Positions 46,071 to 56,984 are shown, counted from the stretch's first letter. The stretch: DNA of 64,000 nucleotides from Shinella sp. PSBB067 (GCF_016839145.1 NZ_CP069303.1:4455001-4519000); one strand, 5' to 3'. Translations and numbers: made by a program. The notes: generated by a model from the sequence alone, not told the origin.

Positions 46071-46853
46071 ATGAAAGCCCTTGCCATCGCCGCCACCGGC
46101 ATGAACGCGCAGCAGACCAACCTCGAAGTGATCGCGAACAACATCGCGAACATCAACACGACCGGCTTCAAGCGCGCCCGCGCCGAGTTCTCGGACCTGC
46201 TCTACCAGACCGAGCGCGCCGCCGGCGTGCCGAACCGCGCCAACCAGGCGGTCGTGCCGGAAGGCGCGATCATCGGCCTCGGCGTGAAGACCGCGGCCGT
46301 GCGCAACCTGCACCTCCAGGGCGGCCTCGTCTCCACGGGCAACTCCTTCGACCTCGCGCTGATCGGCCGCGGCTGGTTCCAGATCGAGGCGTCGGACGGC
46401 TCCACGCTCTATACCCGCGCGGGCGCCTTCAACACCAATGCGGAAGGCCAGCTCGTCACCCTCGACGGCTACACGGTCGTGCCCGGCATCACGGTGCCGC
46501 AGGACGCGACCGAGGTCACCGTCACCAAGTCCGGCCAGGTCTTCGCGACCGTTGCCGGCCAGCAGCAGGACCTCGGCCAGATCACGCTCGCGAACTTCGT
46601 CAACGAGGCCGGCTTGGAGCCGCTCGGCGAGAACCTCTTCCGCGAGACCGCCGCCTCGGGCGCGGCCACCGTCGGCGCGCCGGATGAAGCGGGCTTCGCC
46701 TATATCCAGCAGAACTACCTCGAAGCGTCGAACGTCGATCCCGTCAAGGAAATCACCGACCTGATCTCCGCCCAGCGTGCCTATGAAATGAACTCGAAGA
46801 TCATCCAGGCGGCGGACGAGATGGCGGCGGTGGTCAGCAAGAACCTGAGATAG
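46071..46853 (+). CDS. flgG: Flagellar distal rod protein FlgG
   Basis: 260 residues; N-terminal [20 protein letters not shown] and the C-terminal [19 protein letters not shown]. Distal rod protein. Usual length. Confidence 0.96.
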   Translation: MKALAIAATGMNAQQTNLEVIANNIANINTTGFKRARAEFSDLLYQTERAAGVPNRANQAVVPEGAIIGLGVKTAAVRNLHLQGGLVSTGNSFDLALIGRGWFQIEASDGSTLYTRAGAFNTNAEGQLVTLDGYTVVPGITVPQDATEVTVTKSGQVFATVAGQQQDLGQITLANFVNEAGLEPLGENLFRETAASGAATVGAPDEAGFAYIQQNYLEASNVDPVKEITDLISAQRAYEMNSKIIQAADEMAAVVSKNLR

Positions 46854-46873
46854 CAACCGGACATGCGGGGAAC

Positions 46874-47383
46874 ATGATGTTTCGCCTGATAGCAGCCCTT
46901 CGTACGGGAAAGACCCTTCCGGCCCTCCGGCGCGCGGCGCTTGCCGTGCCCGCCGTGCTGCTTGGTCTTCTCGTGGCCGACGCAGCCCTTGCCGGCGTGC
47001 GCACCGCCGTCGTGCCGAAGCGCGTCATCTATCCCGGCGAGGAACTCGATGCGGGCCAGCTCGAGGAGGTCGAGGTCACCAACCCGAACATCGTGAACGG
47101 CTATGCGGAGACCATCGGCGCCGTCAACGGGCTGGTGAGCAAGCGCACGCTGCTGCCGGGCCGGGTCATCCTCACCTCGGCGCTGCGCGAGCCTTTCGCC
47201 GTTTCCCGCGGCACCACCGTCCAGCTCGTCTTCGACGCCGGCACGCTCGTGCTGCGCGCCGCCGGCACGCCCCTGCAGGATGCCGCGGTGGGCGAGCTGA
47301 TCCGCGTGCGCAACAAGGATTCGGGCGTCATCGTCTCCGGCACGGTCATGGCGGACGGAACCGTACATGTGGTGGCGAAATGA
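46874..47383 (+). CDS. flgA: P-ring assembly chaperone FlgA
   Basis: 169 residues with a signal peptide (ALAVPAVLLGLLVADAALAG, cut near residue 41) and a SAF-type domain (VVPKRVIYPGEELDAGQLE; SRGTTVQLVFDAGTLVLRA). It assists FlgI polymerisation in the periplasm. Two adjacent ATG codons (46874, 46877) are possible starts; overlaps flgI by four bases. Confidence 0.93.
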   Translation: MMFRLIAALRTGKTLPALRRAALAVPAVLLGLLVADAALAGVRTAVVPKRVIYPGEELDAGQLEEVEVTNPNIVNGYAETIGAVNGLVSKRTLLPGRVILTSALREPFAVSRGTTVQLVFDAGTLVLRAAGTPLQDAAVGELIRVRNKDSGVIVSGTVMADGTVHVVAK

Positions 47384-48495
47384 TTCAGTCCATTCTATCG
47401 CGCGCCGCTGTCGTTCTTGCCTGCCTGATGCTGGCCGCGGGGCCTGCCCTGCCGGCCGCTCGGATCAAGGACGTCGCCTCGCTCCAGGCAGGCCGTGAGA
47501 ACCAGCTCATCGGCTACGGCCTCGTCGTCGGCCTCCAGGGCACGGGCGACAGCATGCGCTCCTCGCCCTTCACCGAGCAGTCCGTGCGCGCGATGCTGCA
47601 GAACCTCGGCATCTCGATGGTCGGCACGCAGACGCGCGCCAAGAACATCGCCGCCGTGCTCGTCACCGCCAACCTTCCGCCCTTCGCCAGCCCCGGCAGC
47701 CGCATCGACGTGACCGTCGGCTCGCTCGGCGATGCGACGTCGCTGCGCGGCGGCACGCTCGTCATGACCTCGCTTTCCGGCGCCGACGGCCAGATCTATG
47801 CGGTCGCCCAGGGCTCGATCGTCGTTACCGGCGTCAGCGCCAGCGGCGATGCGGCAAGCGTCCAGCAGGGCGTGACGACCGCCGGGCGCGTGCCGAATGG
47901 CGCCATCATCGAGCGCGAGCTGCCCTCGCGCTTCAAGGACGCCTCCGATCTCGTCCTGCAACTGCGCAACCCCGACTTCTCGACCGCGGTCGGCATGGCC
48001 GATGCGATCAACCGCTACGCGGCCGCCCAGTACGGTGCGCCGATCGCCGAATCGCGCGATTCCCAGTCCGTCTACGTCGCCAAGCCGAAGATGGCGGACC
48101 TTGCCCGCCTGATGGCCGACATCGAGAACCTCGTCGTGGAGACGGACGCGCCGGCGCGCGTCGTCATCAACGAGCGCACGGGCACGATCGTCATCGGCCA
48201 GGACGTGCGCATCTCGCCGGTCGCCGTCAGCTACGGGTCGCTGACCGTGCAGGTCAACGAGATGCCGCAGGTGGTCCAGCCGGAACCCTTCTCCAGGGGC
48301 GTGACGGCGGTTCAGCCGAGCACGGACATCCTCCTCCAGCAGGAAGGCGGCAATGTCGCCGTGCTCGACGGCTCCAGCCTGCGCTCGCTGGTCTCGGGTC
48401 TCAACAGCATCGGCGTGAAGCCGGATGGCATCATCTCCATCCTGCAGAGCATCAAGACGGCCGGTGCCCTCCAGGCGGAACTGGTGCTGCAATGA
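47380..48495 (+). CDS. flgI: Flagellar P-ring protein FlgI
   Basis: 371 residues; signal peptide (VVLACLMLAAGPALPAA) then RIKDVASLQAGRENQLIGYG, the invariant start of mature FlgI. C-terminal segment IGVKPDGIISILQSIKTAGAL. Periplasmic bushing of the motor. Overlaps motE by four bases. Confidence 0.97.
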   Translation: MIQSILSRAAVVLACLMLAAGPALPAARIKDVASLQAGRENQLIGYGLVVGLQGTGDSMRSSPFTEQSVRAMLQNLGISMVGTQTRAKNIAAVLVTANLPPFASPGSRIDVTVGSLGDATSLRGGTLVMTSLSGADGQIYAVAQGSIVVTGVSASGDAASVQQGVTTAGRVPNGAIIERELPSRFKDASDLVLQLRNPDFSTAVGMADAINRYAAAQYGAPIAESRDSQSVYVAKPKMADLARLMADIENLVVETDAPARVVINERTGTIVIGQDVRISPVAVSYGSLTVQVNEMPQVVQPEPFSRGVTAVQPSTDILLQQEGGNVAVLDGSSLRSLVSGLNSIGVKPDGIISILQSIKTAGALQAELVLQ

Positions 48496-49025
48496 TGACA
48501 GGCATGACCCCCTCCACCCTCGCGCGCAGGCTCGCCTTTCCCCTGGCCGGCTTCGTCATGATGGCCATTCCCGGCGCCTTCGCCGAGGAACGGCCCGTGA
48601 TCACGACGACCAATGCCAGCGCCGATGAGATCCGCGAATTCTGCACCAATATCGCCGATGCTGCGCGCGACCAGCGCTATCTCCTCCAGAAGCAGGAACT
48701 GGAGAAGCTGCAGAAGGATGTCGACGAGCGCATCAAGACGCTGGAAGCCCGCCGCGCCGAGTACCAGGACTGGCTGAAGCGCCGCAATGACTTCCTGAAG
48801 TCCGCCGAGGCGGGCCTCGTCGAGATCTACCGCAAGATGAAGCCGGATGCCGCCGCCGCGCAGCTTGCCGAGCTCGACCCGGAGATCGCCTCCGCCATCG
48901 TCATGAAGCTGCCGCCGCGCCAGTCGAGCACCATCCTCGGCGAGATGCCGGCCGACAAGGCCGCGGCGCTGACCCGCATCATCGCCTCGGCGACCGATCC
49001 GAACACCTCAAAGGACCCGTCATGA
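48492..49025 (+). CDS. motE: MotE, periplasmic chaperone of MotC
   Basis: 177 residues, signal peptide ending IPGAFA-EE, then a coiled coil (EKLQKDVDERIKTLEARRAE) and a MgtE-N-like helical end (AAQLAELDPEIASAIVMKLP). In Sinorhizobium MotE stabilises MotC. Located between flgI and flgH, the same place as there. Confidence 0.92.
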   Translation: MMTGMTPSTLARRLAFPLAGFVMMAIPGAFAEERPVITTTNASADEIREFCTNIADAARDQRYLLQKQELEKLQKDVDERIKTLEARRAEYQDWLKRRNDFLKSAEAGLVEIYRKMKPDAAAAQLAELDPEIASAIVMKLPPRQSSTILGEMPADKAAALTRIIASATDPNTSKDPS

Positions 49026-49732
49026 AAAAGACCGCCTTCGCACTCTCCGTCGCGCTGGCCTTGTCGGGCTGCTCCAACCAGGCGCTCAACGAGATCGGCA
49101 AAGCACCCGCGATGAGCCCGATCGGCAGCGGCCTGAACTACGCCGCGACCCCGCAGATGGCGGCCTATCCCAAGCAGCCGCGCACGGCGGTCTCCGGCTA
49201 TTCCATCTGGAGCGACCAGCAATCGGCGCTCTTCAAGGATTCGCGCGCCTTCAAGGTGGGCGACATCCTGACGGTCAATATCCGCGTCAACGACAAGGCG
49301 AGCTTCGACAACAAGACCGACCGCTCGCGCAGCAACAAGAGCGGCATCAATTTCGGCCTCAGCGGCTCGACCGCCAGCAGCAGCGTCGACGCCAAGGGCG
49401 ATCTTGGCTTCGGCTCGACCACCAGCACCAAGGGCGACGGCTCGACCGAGCGCTCGGAAAAGCTGAACCTGCTCGTCGCGGCCGTCGTCACCGGCGTCAT
49501 CGAGAACGGCAACCTGCTGATCAGCGGCTCGCAGGAGGTGCGAGTCAACCATGAACTGCGCATCCTCAACGTCGCCGGCATCGTTCGGCCGCAGGATGTC
49601 GATGCCAACAACATGATCGCCTACGAGCGCATCGCGGAAGCCCGCATCTCCTACGGCGGCCGCGGCCGCCTGACCGAAGTGCAGCAGCCGCCATGGGGCC
49701 AGCAGGCCGTCGATCTGCTCTCGCCGATCTGA
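49022..49732 (+). CDS. flgH: Flagellar L-ring lipoprotein FlgH
   Basis: 236 residues; lipobox LSGC (Cys17). The conserved DQQSALFKDSRAFKVGDILT and GNLLISGSQEVRVNHELRIL identify it. Outer-membrane ring of the motor. Overlaps motE by four bases. Confidence 0.96.
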   Translation: MKKTAFALSVALALSGCSNQALNEIGKAPAMSPIGSGLNYAATPQMAAYPKQPRTAVSGYSIWSDQQSALFKDSRAFKVGDILTVNIRVNDKASFDNKTDRSRSNKSGINFGLSGSTASSSVDAKGDLGFGSTTSTKGDGSTERSEKLNLLVAAVVTGVIENGNLLISGSQEVRVNHELRILNVAGIVRPQDVDANNMIAYERIAEARISYGGRGRLTEVQQPPWGQQAVDLLSPI

Positions 49733-49768
49733 CGATCTCGGCACAATCGCGAAACGGGAAAGAAGACC

Positions 49769-50281
49769 ATGGCGGACGAAGAGCAGGGCGAGAAGAAGAA
49801 GCCGTCGCTCGTCATCACCATCGCGGCCATCGCCGTCCTGACGCTGCTGGCCGCCGGCGGCGGCTGGTTCGTGGGCAACATGCTTGCCCCGCCGCCGGCC
49901 GAAAAGCCGGCCGAGGAGGCGAAGGCGGCGCCGGCCGGCGGCCATGGCGGCGGCGAGAGCGCCAAGGGGGAGGCCGTGCCCCATATCTCGACCGAGGCCA
50001 ACGGCGTGGTGCTGCTCGATCCCATCACCAGCAACCTCGCCTATCCCTCGGACAACCGCGTGCGCCTCGAAGTCGCGCTGATGTTCAAGGGGGCGCCCGA
50101 CGTGGCGCTGGCGGAGGAGATCCACCAGGATATCATGGCCTATATGCGCACGGTCTCGCTCCAGCAGGTGCAGGGCCCGCGCGGTTTCCAATATCTCCGG
50201 GAAGACTTGCAGGAGCGGGTTGACCTCAGGTCCGAAGGACGCGTAACGAACGTCATGTTCCGGACCTTTGTGATCGAATGA
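49769..50281 (+). CDS. fliL: Flagellar basal body-associated protein FliL
   Basis: 170 residues: membrane helix at about 12-33 (SLVITIAAIAVLTLLAAGGG), a Pro/Ala-rich linker, then the stomatin-like FliL domain (LEVALMFKGAPDVALAEEIH; DLQERVDLRSEGRVTNVMF). Works near the stators. Overlaps fliP by four bases. Confidence 0.93.
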   Translation: MADEEQGEKKKPSLVITIAAIAVLTLLAAGGGWFVGNMLAPPPAEKPAEEAKAAPAGGHGGGESAKGEAVPHISTEANGVVLLDPITSNLAYPSDNRVRLEVALMFKGAPDVALAEEIHQDIMAYMRTVSLQQVQGPRGFQYLREDLQERVDLRSEGRVTNVMFRTFVIE

Positions 50282-51024
50282 TTCGAGCCCTTCTGACCTT
50301 CGTCGCCATGATGGCGATGACCGGTGTGGCCTACGCCCAGCAGCAATTGCAATTGCCGGGCGGTCTTCTCAATGCGCCCGTCGACGGCTCGGTCGCCTCC
50401 TGGATCATCCGCACCTTCGGCCTGCTCACCGTCCTTTCGGTGGCGCCCGGCATCCTCATCATGGTGACGAGCTTTCCACGCTTCGTCATCGCCTTTTCGA
50501 TCCTGCGTTCCGGCATGGGGCTCGCCACCACGCCGTCGAACATGATCCTCGTCTCGCTCGCGCTGTTCATGACCTTCTACGTCATGGCGCCGACTTTCGA
50601 CCGTGCCTGGCAGAACGGCGTCGAGCCGCTGATCGCCAACCAGATCGACGAGACCGAGGCCGCCAAGCGCATCGCCGAACCCTTCCGCGAGTTCATGGTG
50701 GCCAATACCCGCGACAAGGACATCGAGCTCTTCATCTCGCTTGCCGAGGAACGCGGCCAGAAGGTCATGGAAGGCAATATCGCGGACCTGCGTGTCGTCA
50801 TCCCCGCCTTCATGATCTCTGAAATCCGCCGCGGCTTCGAGATCGGCTTCCTCGTCGTCCTGCCCTTCCTCGTCATCGACCTGATCGTCGCCACCATCAC
50901 CATGGCCATGGGCATGATGATGCTGCCGCCGACGTCCATCTCGCTGCCCTTCAAGATCCTGTTCTTCGTCCTCATCGACGGCTGGAACCTGCTCGTCGGC
51001 AGCCTCGTGCGCTCCTTCAACTGA
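50278..51024 (+). CDS. fliP: Flagellar export gate protein FliP
   Basis: 248 residues; cleaved signal (FVAMMAMTGVAYA-QQ) and four membrane helices. Family signature FSILRSGMGLATTPSNMILV and the C-terminal LLPPTSISLPFKILFFVLIDGWNL. Core of the export gate. Last gene of the flgB operon. Confidence 0.96.
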   Translation: MIRALLTFVAMMAMTGVAYAQQQLQLPGGLLNAPVDGSVASWIIRTFGLLTVLSVAPGILIMVTSFPRFVIAFSILRSGMGLATTPSNMILVSLALFMTFYVMAPTFDRAWQNGVEPLIANQIDETEAAKRIAEPFREFMVANTRDKDIELFISLAEERGQKVMEGNIADLRVVIPAFMISEIRRGFEIGFLVVLPFLVIDLIVATITMAMGMMMLPPTSISLPFKILFFVLIDGWNLLVGSLVRSFN

Positions 51025-51317
51025 AGCCGGTCCGGCAATATCGCTTGGGCGGTTTTCCGCCCGCGAACGCGCGTCTAACACCTTCTTAACCATAGGCATT
51101 TACCCCCGGTTCACCCTGTTTCGCGGCCGGTCGGATGCGACCTGCCGATTTAAGGAGTTGGCAAGGATTGGCTGCGAGTTTTGACCCAACACGACGGGTT
51201 TGGTGTCCCTTCACATCGCTGAAGAAACCGAGTTGGCATGAGGCCGAACCGCCGTAACCGGTAAAGTACCCAGTCCGGTATGTCCCCACCAGTATTTCGT
51301 TTAAAGGGACAACTAGA
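51025..51317 (+). promoter_or_regulatory. flaA promoter region with conserved flagellar element
   Basis: A near-CtrA box CTAA-N7-TTAACC lies at 51075-51091. The flagellar element GGCATGA-G-GCCGAACC...CCGTAACCGGT is at 51235-51262, and CCGGTATGTCCC at 51275-51286, 31 bases before the start. The same two blocks precede the other flagellins. A short hairpin (GGGCGG, TTTT, CCGCCC at about 51048-51063) follows fliP. Confidence 0.6.
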
Positions 51318-52199
51318 ATGTCGAGCATTCTCACCAACACGTCTGCAATCTCCGCCCTGCAGACCCTGCGCACCATCAACAACGACATGGAAACGACGCA
51401 GGACCGTATTTCCTCGGGCATGCGCGTCGGCGCAGCCAAGGACAACGCTGCCTACTGGTCGATCGCGACCACCATGCGCTCTGACAACGCCGCCCTTTCC
51501 GCCGTCCAGGACGCCCTCGGTCTCGGCGCCGCCAAGGTTGACACCGCCTATGCCGGCGTGACTGCGGCCATCGACGTCGTCAAGGAAATCAAGTCCAAGC
51601 TCGTCACCGCCACCGAACAGGGTGTCGACCGCGCCAAGGTCGGCGAGGAAATCAAGCAGCTTCAGGATCAGCTCCGCAGCATCGGCGCTGGCGCTGCCTT
51701 CGGCGGTGAAAACTGGATCGCCGGCGGCGCCGCAGATGCGACGATCGTCACCGGCTTCACGCGCGGCTCCGACGGCACCGTGAAGGTGACCACCGCGTCC
51801 TACGATGCGGCTGCCAACTCGCTCTTCGGCGATTACGATCCGGCCACCGGCACGGTTGCCGATGACGGCCTGCTGGCTGAAGTTCTGGCCATCACGCTCG
51901 ACGGCACCACCGACGACGCCGCCGTGGCCGGCTTCCTCGACAACGTCGAAGACAATCTGGCCAAGGCCCAGACCGTCGGTTCGACGCTCGGTTCGCTCTC
52001 CAAGCGCATCAGCCTCCAGGAAGACTTCGCCTCGAAGCTGTCCGACGCCATCGACAAGGGCGTAGGCCGCCTCGTCGACGCCGACATGAACGAGGAGTCG
52101 ACCCGCCTGAAGGCGCTGCAGACCCAGCAGCAGCTCGCCATCCAGTCGCTGTCGATCGCGAACTCCAACTCGCAGAACATCCTCTCGCTGTTCCGTTAA
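51318..52199 (+). CDS. flaA: Flagellin (first of three)
   Basis: 293 residues. N-terminal D0/D1 sequence (ILTNTSAISALQTLRTINND; KDNAAYWSIATTMRSDNAAL) and C-terminal D1/D0 sequence (RLVDADMNEESTRLKALQTQ; QSLSIANSNSQNILSLFR) are full. The middle (about 140-220) is short and variable. No Cys. By position it corresponds to flaA in Sinorhizobium; the symbol is by order only. Confidence 0.93.
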   Translation: MSSILTNTSAISALQTLRTINNDMETTQDRISSGMRVGAAKDNAAYWSIATTMRSDNAALSAVQDALGLGAAKVDTAYAGVTAAIDVVKEIKSKLVTATEQGVDRAKVGEEIKQLQDQLRSIGAGAAFGGENWIAGGAADATIVTGFTRGSDGTVKVTTASYDAAANSLFGDYDPATGTVADDGLLAEVLAITLDGTTDDAAVAGFLDNVEDNLAKAQTVGSTLGSLSKRISLQEDFASKLSDAIDKGVGRLVDADMNEESTRLKALQTQQQLAIQSLSIANSNSQNILSLFR

Positions 52200-52247
52200 T
52201 CTACGGACGGAGGAACGCGCGGAGTCTGACCCGCGACAACCTCAGGA

Positions 52248-52280
52248 AAGGCCGCTCCCGCAGACGGGGGCGGCCTTTTC
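52248..52280 (+). terminator. Terminator after flaA
   Basis: AAGGCCGC-TCCCG and CGGGG-GCGGCCTT form a long stem around CAGA, followed by TTTTC, 49 bases after the flaA stop. Confidence 0.85.
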
Positions 52281-52299
52281 GCGTTTTTTCTCCAGGCGA

Positions 52300-52454
52300 A
52301 AGAATTCCTTAACCTTATTGCGGTTTTCTTAGCCCATCGAAACGGTGGGTTAACCAAGAAAATTAACCGGTTGGCAGGCATGATGCTGACCACCGTTGCC
52401 CGGTGAGCCCGGAATGTCCCTTTCCCAGTCAGCCATTCAAGGGGCACCTATATT
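52300..52454 (+). promoter_or_regulatory. flaB promoter with conserved flagellar element
   Basis: A/T-rich DNA with three TTAACC motifs (52311-52370) is followed by GGCATGA-T-GCTGACC...CCGTTGCCCGGT (52377-52404), and by CCGGAATGTCCC (52409-52420), 34 bases before the start. The layout is as in front of flaA and the third flagellin. Confidence 0.6.
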
Positions 52455-53432
52455 ATGACGAGCATTCTGACCAATGTTGCGGCCATGTCCGCTCTCCAGA
52501 CGCTGCGTACCATCGGCAACGACATGGAAACCACGCAGGCTCATGTCTCCTCCGGCATGCGCGTCGGCGAGGCGAAGGACAATGCCGCTTACTGGTCCAT
52601 TGCCACGACCATGCGCTCCGACAACAAGGCGCTGTCGGCCGTCCAGGACGCCCTCGGCCTCGGCGCCGCAAAGGTCGACACGGCCTATGCCGGCATGAAC
52701 GCTGCCATCGACGTCGTCAAGGAAATCAAGGCCAAGATTACCGCCGCCACCGAACAGGGCGTCGACAAGGCCAAGGTCCAGGAAGAAATCAAGCAGCTCC
52801 AGCAGCAGCTCGAATCCATCGCCAGCGGCGCTTCCTTCAACGGCCAGAACTGGCTCGTCTACGACGACACGGTCGACACCGTCGCCGACAAGACGGTCGT
52901 CTCCGGCTTCGTCCGCGCCGCCGACGGCACCGTGAAGGTCAGCACCACGACCTACACGCTCGCCAACACGCCGGACGTTGCCAACGGCGACAACTCGAAC
53001 GTTCTCTTCACCAAGCTCAACGACGGCACCGACCCGACCAGCGGCGGTATCCTCGGTTCGGAAGCCGGTGCCCTGGGCGTGACCCCGGTCTCGACCACCT
53101 GGGACAGCACGACGACCGTCGTCAGCATGGACATCACGGATTACACCGACGAAGACATGGCCGACGCCCTGTCGCTTGTCGAAGCCGCCTTCCAGCAGAT
53201 GACCAAGGCCGCCTCGCAGCTCGGCTCGATCTCCATGCGCATCGGCCTGCAGGAAGACTTCGCCAACCGACTGACCGACGCCATCGACAAGGGCATCGGC
53301 CGCCTGGTCGACGCCGACATGAACGAAGAGTCCACGCGCCTCAAGGCCCTGCAGACCCAGCAGCAGCTCGGCATCCAGTCCCTGTCGATCGCCAATTCTT
53401 CGGCAGAAGGCATCCTCTCGCTCTTCCGTTGA
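52455..53432 (+). CDS. flaB: Flagellin (second of three)
   Basis: 325 residues with intact N-terminal (ILTNVAAMSALQTLRTIGND) and C-terminal (GIQSLSIANSSAEGILSLFR) polymerisation regions. The central part (about 135-225) is Thr/Ser/Asp-rich and different from the first flagellin, and offers many Ser/Thr sites for O-glycosylation. No Cys. Confidence 0.94.
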   Translation: MTSILTNVAAMSALQTLRTIGNDMETTQAHVSSGMRVGEAKDNAAYWSIATTMRSDNKALSAVQDALGLGAAKVDTAYAGMNAAIDVVKEIKAKITAATEQGVDKAKVQEEIKQLQQQLESIASGASFNGQNWLVYDDTVDTVADKTVVSGFVRAADGTVKVSTTTYTLANTPDVANGDNSNVLFTKLNDGTDPTSGGILGSEAGALGVTPVSTTWDSTTTVVSMDITDYTDEDMADALSLVEAAFQQMTKAASQLGSISMRIGLQEDFANRLTDAIDKGIGRLVDADMNEESTRLKALQTQQQLGIQSLSIANSSAEGILSLFR

Positions 53433-53458
53433 TCGGAAGCCGCAAGGAAAATTACGGC

Positions 53459-53485
53459 AAGGCCCCGGTTCTCCGGGGCCTTTTC
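53459..53485 (+). terminator. Terminator after flaB
   Basis: GGCCCCGG (53461-53468), loop TTCT, CCGGGGCC (53473-53480), then TTTTC. It separates flaB from the convergent glf gene. Confidence 0.9.
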
Positions 53486-53490
53486 GCATT

Positions 53491-54669
<1,179 letters not shown>

Positions 54670-56727
54670 CTACCGCCCGGCCGCCGCCGGCCAGAGGCGG
54701 GAATCGGGCGGAATCGGCGCGAAGTCGTCGAGGGCCGCCAGTTGCGCGCGGTAGCGTGCGCGATAGGCCGCATCGTCCTCGAATTCGATGCCTTCGGCCG
54801 CGAGCTCGGCACCGATCTCGTAGTAGATGTCGAGGTTGCGCAGGTCCGGCACGGGCGTTTCTCCCCGTTCGGCATCGCCCTGCATCTGCCAGAACAGCTC
54901 TTCGAGACGCCGGGCGAGGGCGGGCATGTCGCGCAGCGGGCAGCTCTCGCGCTGGCTTTCGAGCGCTTCGCGCACGGCCGCAAGGCTTGCCCGGTCTTCG
55001 GCGAAGGCGATGGCCTTGCGCACGTAGTCATCAGGGCCGCTGCAAACCATTTCGGGAATGCCGGCGGCGGTGACGATGCTGGCGCAAAAGCGCGAGGAGA
55101 AGCTCTTGCCCGCGATGGTGAGGACGGGCAGGCCCTGCGTGACCGCATCGGCGGCGGTGGAATGCGCGCCATAGGGGAAGGTGTCGAGGAAGAGGTCGGC
55201 AAGGCCGATCCGCGCGAGATGGTCCGGGTTCACCGCCTTTCCGGCGAAGATCAGCCGGTCCGGCGCAATACCCGCCTCCTGCGCCAGCACGCGGAGGCGC
55301 TCGTTGGCGACGTCGTCGCCGGCGAGCAGCCAGAGCACGCTGCCGGGCGTCGCCGCCAGGATCGCCATCCATCGGGCAAAGCAGGCGGCGGTGACCTTCT
55401 GCATGCCGTTGAAGCTGGCAAAGACGAAGGCGTCCTCCGGCAGGCCGGCGGCCGTGCGGCTGGGCCGGGGGCTCACCGCACGCTTGCGGTCGACCGGCTG
55501 GTTGCAGGCGATGCGCAGGACCTTTTCCGTATAATAAAGCTCGTTTTCCGGCGGCACGATCGTCCCGTCGGCGATCATGTATTGATGGTACGGGCTTCCC
55601 ATCGTGCCGGGATAGCCGCAGAAATTCACGATCACCGGCGCGGGCCGATAGGCGAAGATCTTCGTGCGGGCGTGCTTGGTGTACCCGTTGACGTCGATAA
55701 GGATGTCGATCTCGTCCGCGACGATCTGCCGGGCGGCGTCGATGTCGCTGAGGGTGGCGATGTCGCGCCAATGGTCGACGGCCTGCCTGATGCGCGCCTG
55801 CGTCTGGTCGATCGGCGCCGGATCGCCGCAATAATAGGCGAAAATCTCGACGGACGACTTGTCGTGCAGTTCCAGCACCTCGCTCAGCGCGAAGCCCACG
55901 GCATGCTGGCGCAGGTCCGACGAGACGTAGCCGATGCGCAGGCGCTCGCCGCTGCCGGTCCTCTGCCGCACCGGTTTGCGCTCCAGCGCCGCAAGGTCGG
56001 CCGGCCGGCCGATGGTCTGGCGGCAATAGCGGTGTGCCTTCGCCATCTGGAACAGCGGATCGTCCGCATGGCAGGCGATCGACATGGCGGACATGGCGTC
56101 CATGAAGTGGCGGGTCGTGAGGTGGATGGACGGTGCGATGACGGGCCACTTGCACTGGCGCATCCGAAGCGAGATCCAGTGCTGCGCCGCTTCCGTGCGC
56201 GAGGGCTGCAGCTCCATCGCCTGCCAGAGCGCCGCCTCGGCCTCCTCCAGATGGCCGGTGCCTTCGAGCACGCGGCCGATGTGCTGGAGGGCGAGCAGCC
56301 GGTTGCCGAGCCGGTCGGGCGTCACCTCGGCCGTCGCATCGGCGAAGGTGCGCCACTGCTGCACGGCCTGGCCGGTCAGCCCGCAATCCTCCAGCGTCCG
56401 CCCGAGATTGATATGCGCCTGGCCGAAGAGCGGGCTCATCCGCACAGCCGCGCGCAGGGCATGCAGCGTGCCCGTGACGTCCCCGGCCTTGGAAAGCGAG
56501 ACGGCATAATTGAAATAGGCCAGATGCAGCAGCGGATTGGCGTCGTTGAAGGCGATCCACGTCTTGTAGAGCTCGATCGCCGCCGCCGTCTGGCCCGCCC
56601 CGGAAAGCGTCTCGGCCGTCTGGAACAGGTCTGCGAGCGAGAGCTGCTGCGTGCGCGCGCGCAGCAGGAGATGGAGGAACGACGCATTGGGATCGGGCGC
56701 GGAAGAGGGGCTGACGGTCATGGTCAT
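54670..56727 (-). CDS. TPR-GT41 glycosyltransferase, FlmG-like (probable flagellin O-glycosyltransferase)
   Basis: 685 residues. N-terminal TPR-like helices (about 30-200; AETLSGAGQTAAAIELYKTW, AHINLGRTLEDCGLTGQAVQ) are followed by a GT41 (SPINDLY/OGT) domain from about 265: GYVSSDLRQHAVGFALSEVL with the catalytic-area His, CGYPGTMGSPYHQYMIAD, FASFNGMQKVT, and LFLDTFPYGAHSTAADAV for sugar-nucleotide binding. Caulobacter FlmG has this same TPR plus GT41 layout and glycosylates flagellins with pseudaminic acid. The sugar used here is unknown; the adjoining glf gene supplies UDP-galactofuranose. Confidence 0.85.
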   Translation of the reverse strand: MTMTVSPSSAPDPNASFLHLLLRARTQQLSLADLFQTAETLSGAGQTAAAIELYKTWIAFNDANPLLHLAYFNYAVSLSKAGDVTGTLHALRAAVRMSPLFGQAHINLGRTLEDCGLTGQAVQQWRTFADATAEVTPDRLGNRLLALQHIGRVLEGTGHLEEAEAALWQAMELQPSRTEAAQHWISLRMRQCKWPVIAPSIHLTTRHFMDAMSAMSIACHADDPLFQMAKAHRYCRQTIGRPADLAALERKPVRQRTGSGERLRIGYVSSDLRQHAVGFALSEVLELHDKSSVEIFAYYCGDPAPIDQTQARIRQAVDHWRDIATLSDIDAARQIVADEIDILIDVNGYTKHARTKIFAYRPAPVIVNFCGYPGTMGSPYHQYMIADGTIVPPENELYYTEKVLRIACNQPVDRKRAVSPRPSRTAAGLPEDAFVFASFNGMQKVTAACFARWMAILAATPGSVLWLLAGDDVANERLRVLAQEAGIAPDRLIFAGKAVNPDHLARIGLADLFLDTFPYGAHSTAADAVTQGLPVLTIAGKSFSSRFCASIVTAAGIPEMVCSGPDDYVRKAIAFAEDRASLAAVREALESQRESCPLRDMPALARRLEELFWQMQGDAERGETPVPDLRNLDIYYEIGAELAAEGIEFEDDAAYRARYRAQLAALDDFAPIPPDSRLWPAAAGR

Positions 56728-56876
56728 CCTGCGGCAAGGGGCCGGCTGGCCGGGCTGTTGGACGGCTCGAAACGAGCGCGTCCCTTGCTAGCAATGCAGC
56801 CTTGTCTCGGGCTGGCCGATTTCTGCGGACTGCGGGAACACGGGCAATCTATTAATTGTAAATTAAAGGTTGTGAC

Positions 56877-56984
56877 CTAACAATCCAGCCAGTCGCGGAT
56901 CTCGTGGCTGCTGGCATAGGGATCGGGTCCGTTTTCGGCGGCCCGGAAGCATGACGCCCCGATGCACAGGCTCGTGCGAGCCAT
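56877..56984 (-). CDS. Small Cys-containing protein, 35 aa
   Basis: ATG 56984 follows AAGGAGGAC, a strong ribosome site. The product (MARTSLCIGASCFRAAENGP, then a short acidic end closing WLDC) has three Cys. It lies between the GT41 gene and the repeat protein, in an otherwise empty gap. A real but unknown small gene is likely; chance cannot be excluded. Confidence 0.4.
   Translation of the reverse strand: MARTSLCIGASCFRAAENGPDPYASSHEIRDWLDC

Noticed and set aside
51048..51063. Hairpin GGGCGG-TTTT-CCGCCC as fliP terminator
   Set aside because: No T run follows on the forward strand; left as a possible structure only.
54742..56880. Forward frame of about 700 codons over the GT41 gene
   Set aside because: Antisense of a clear TPR-GT41 protein; no domain in the forward translation.
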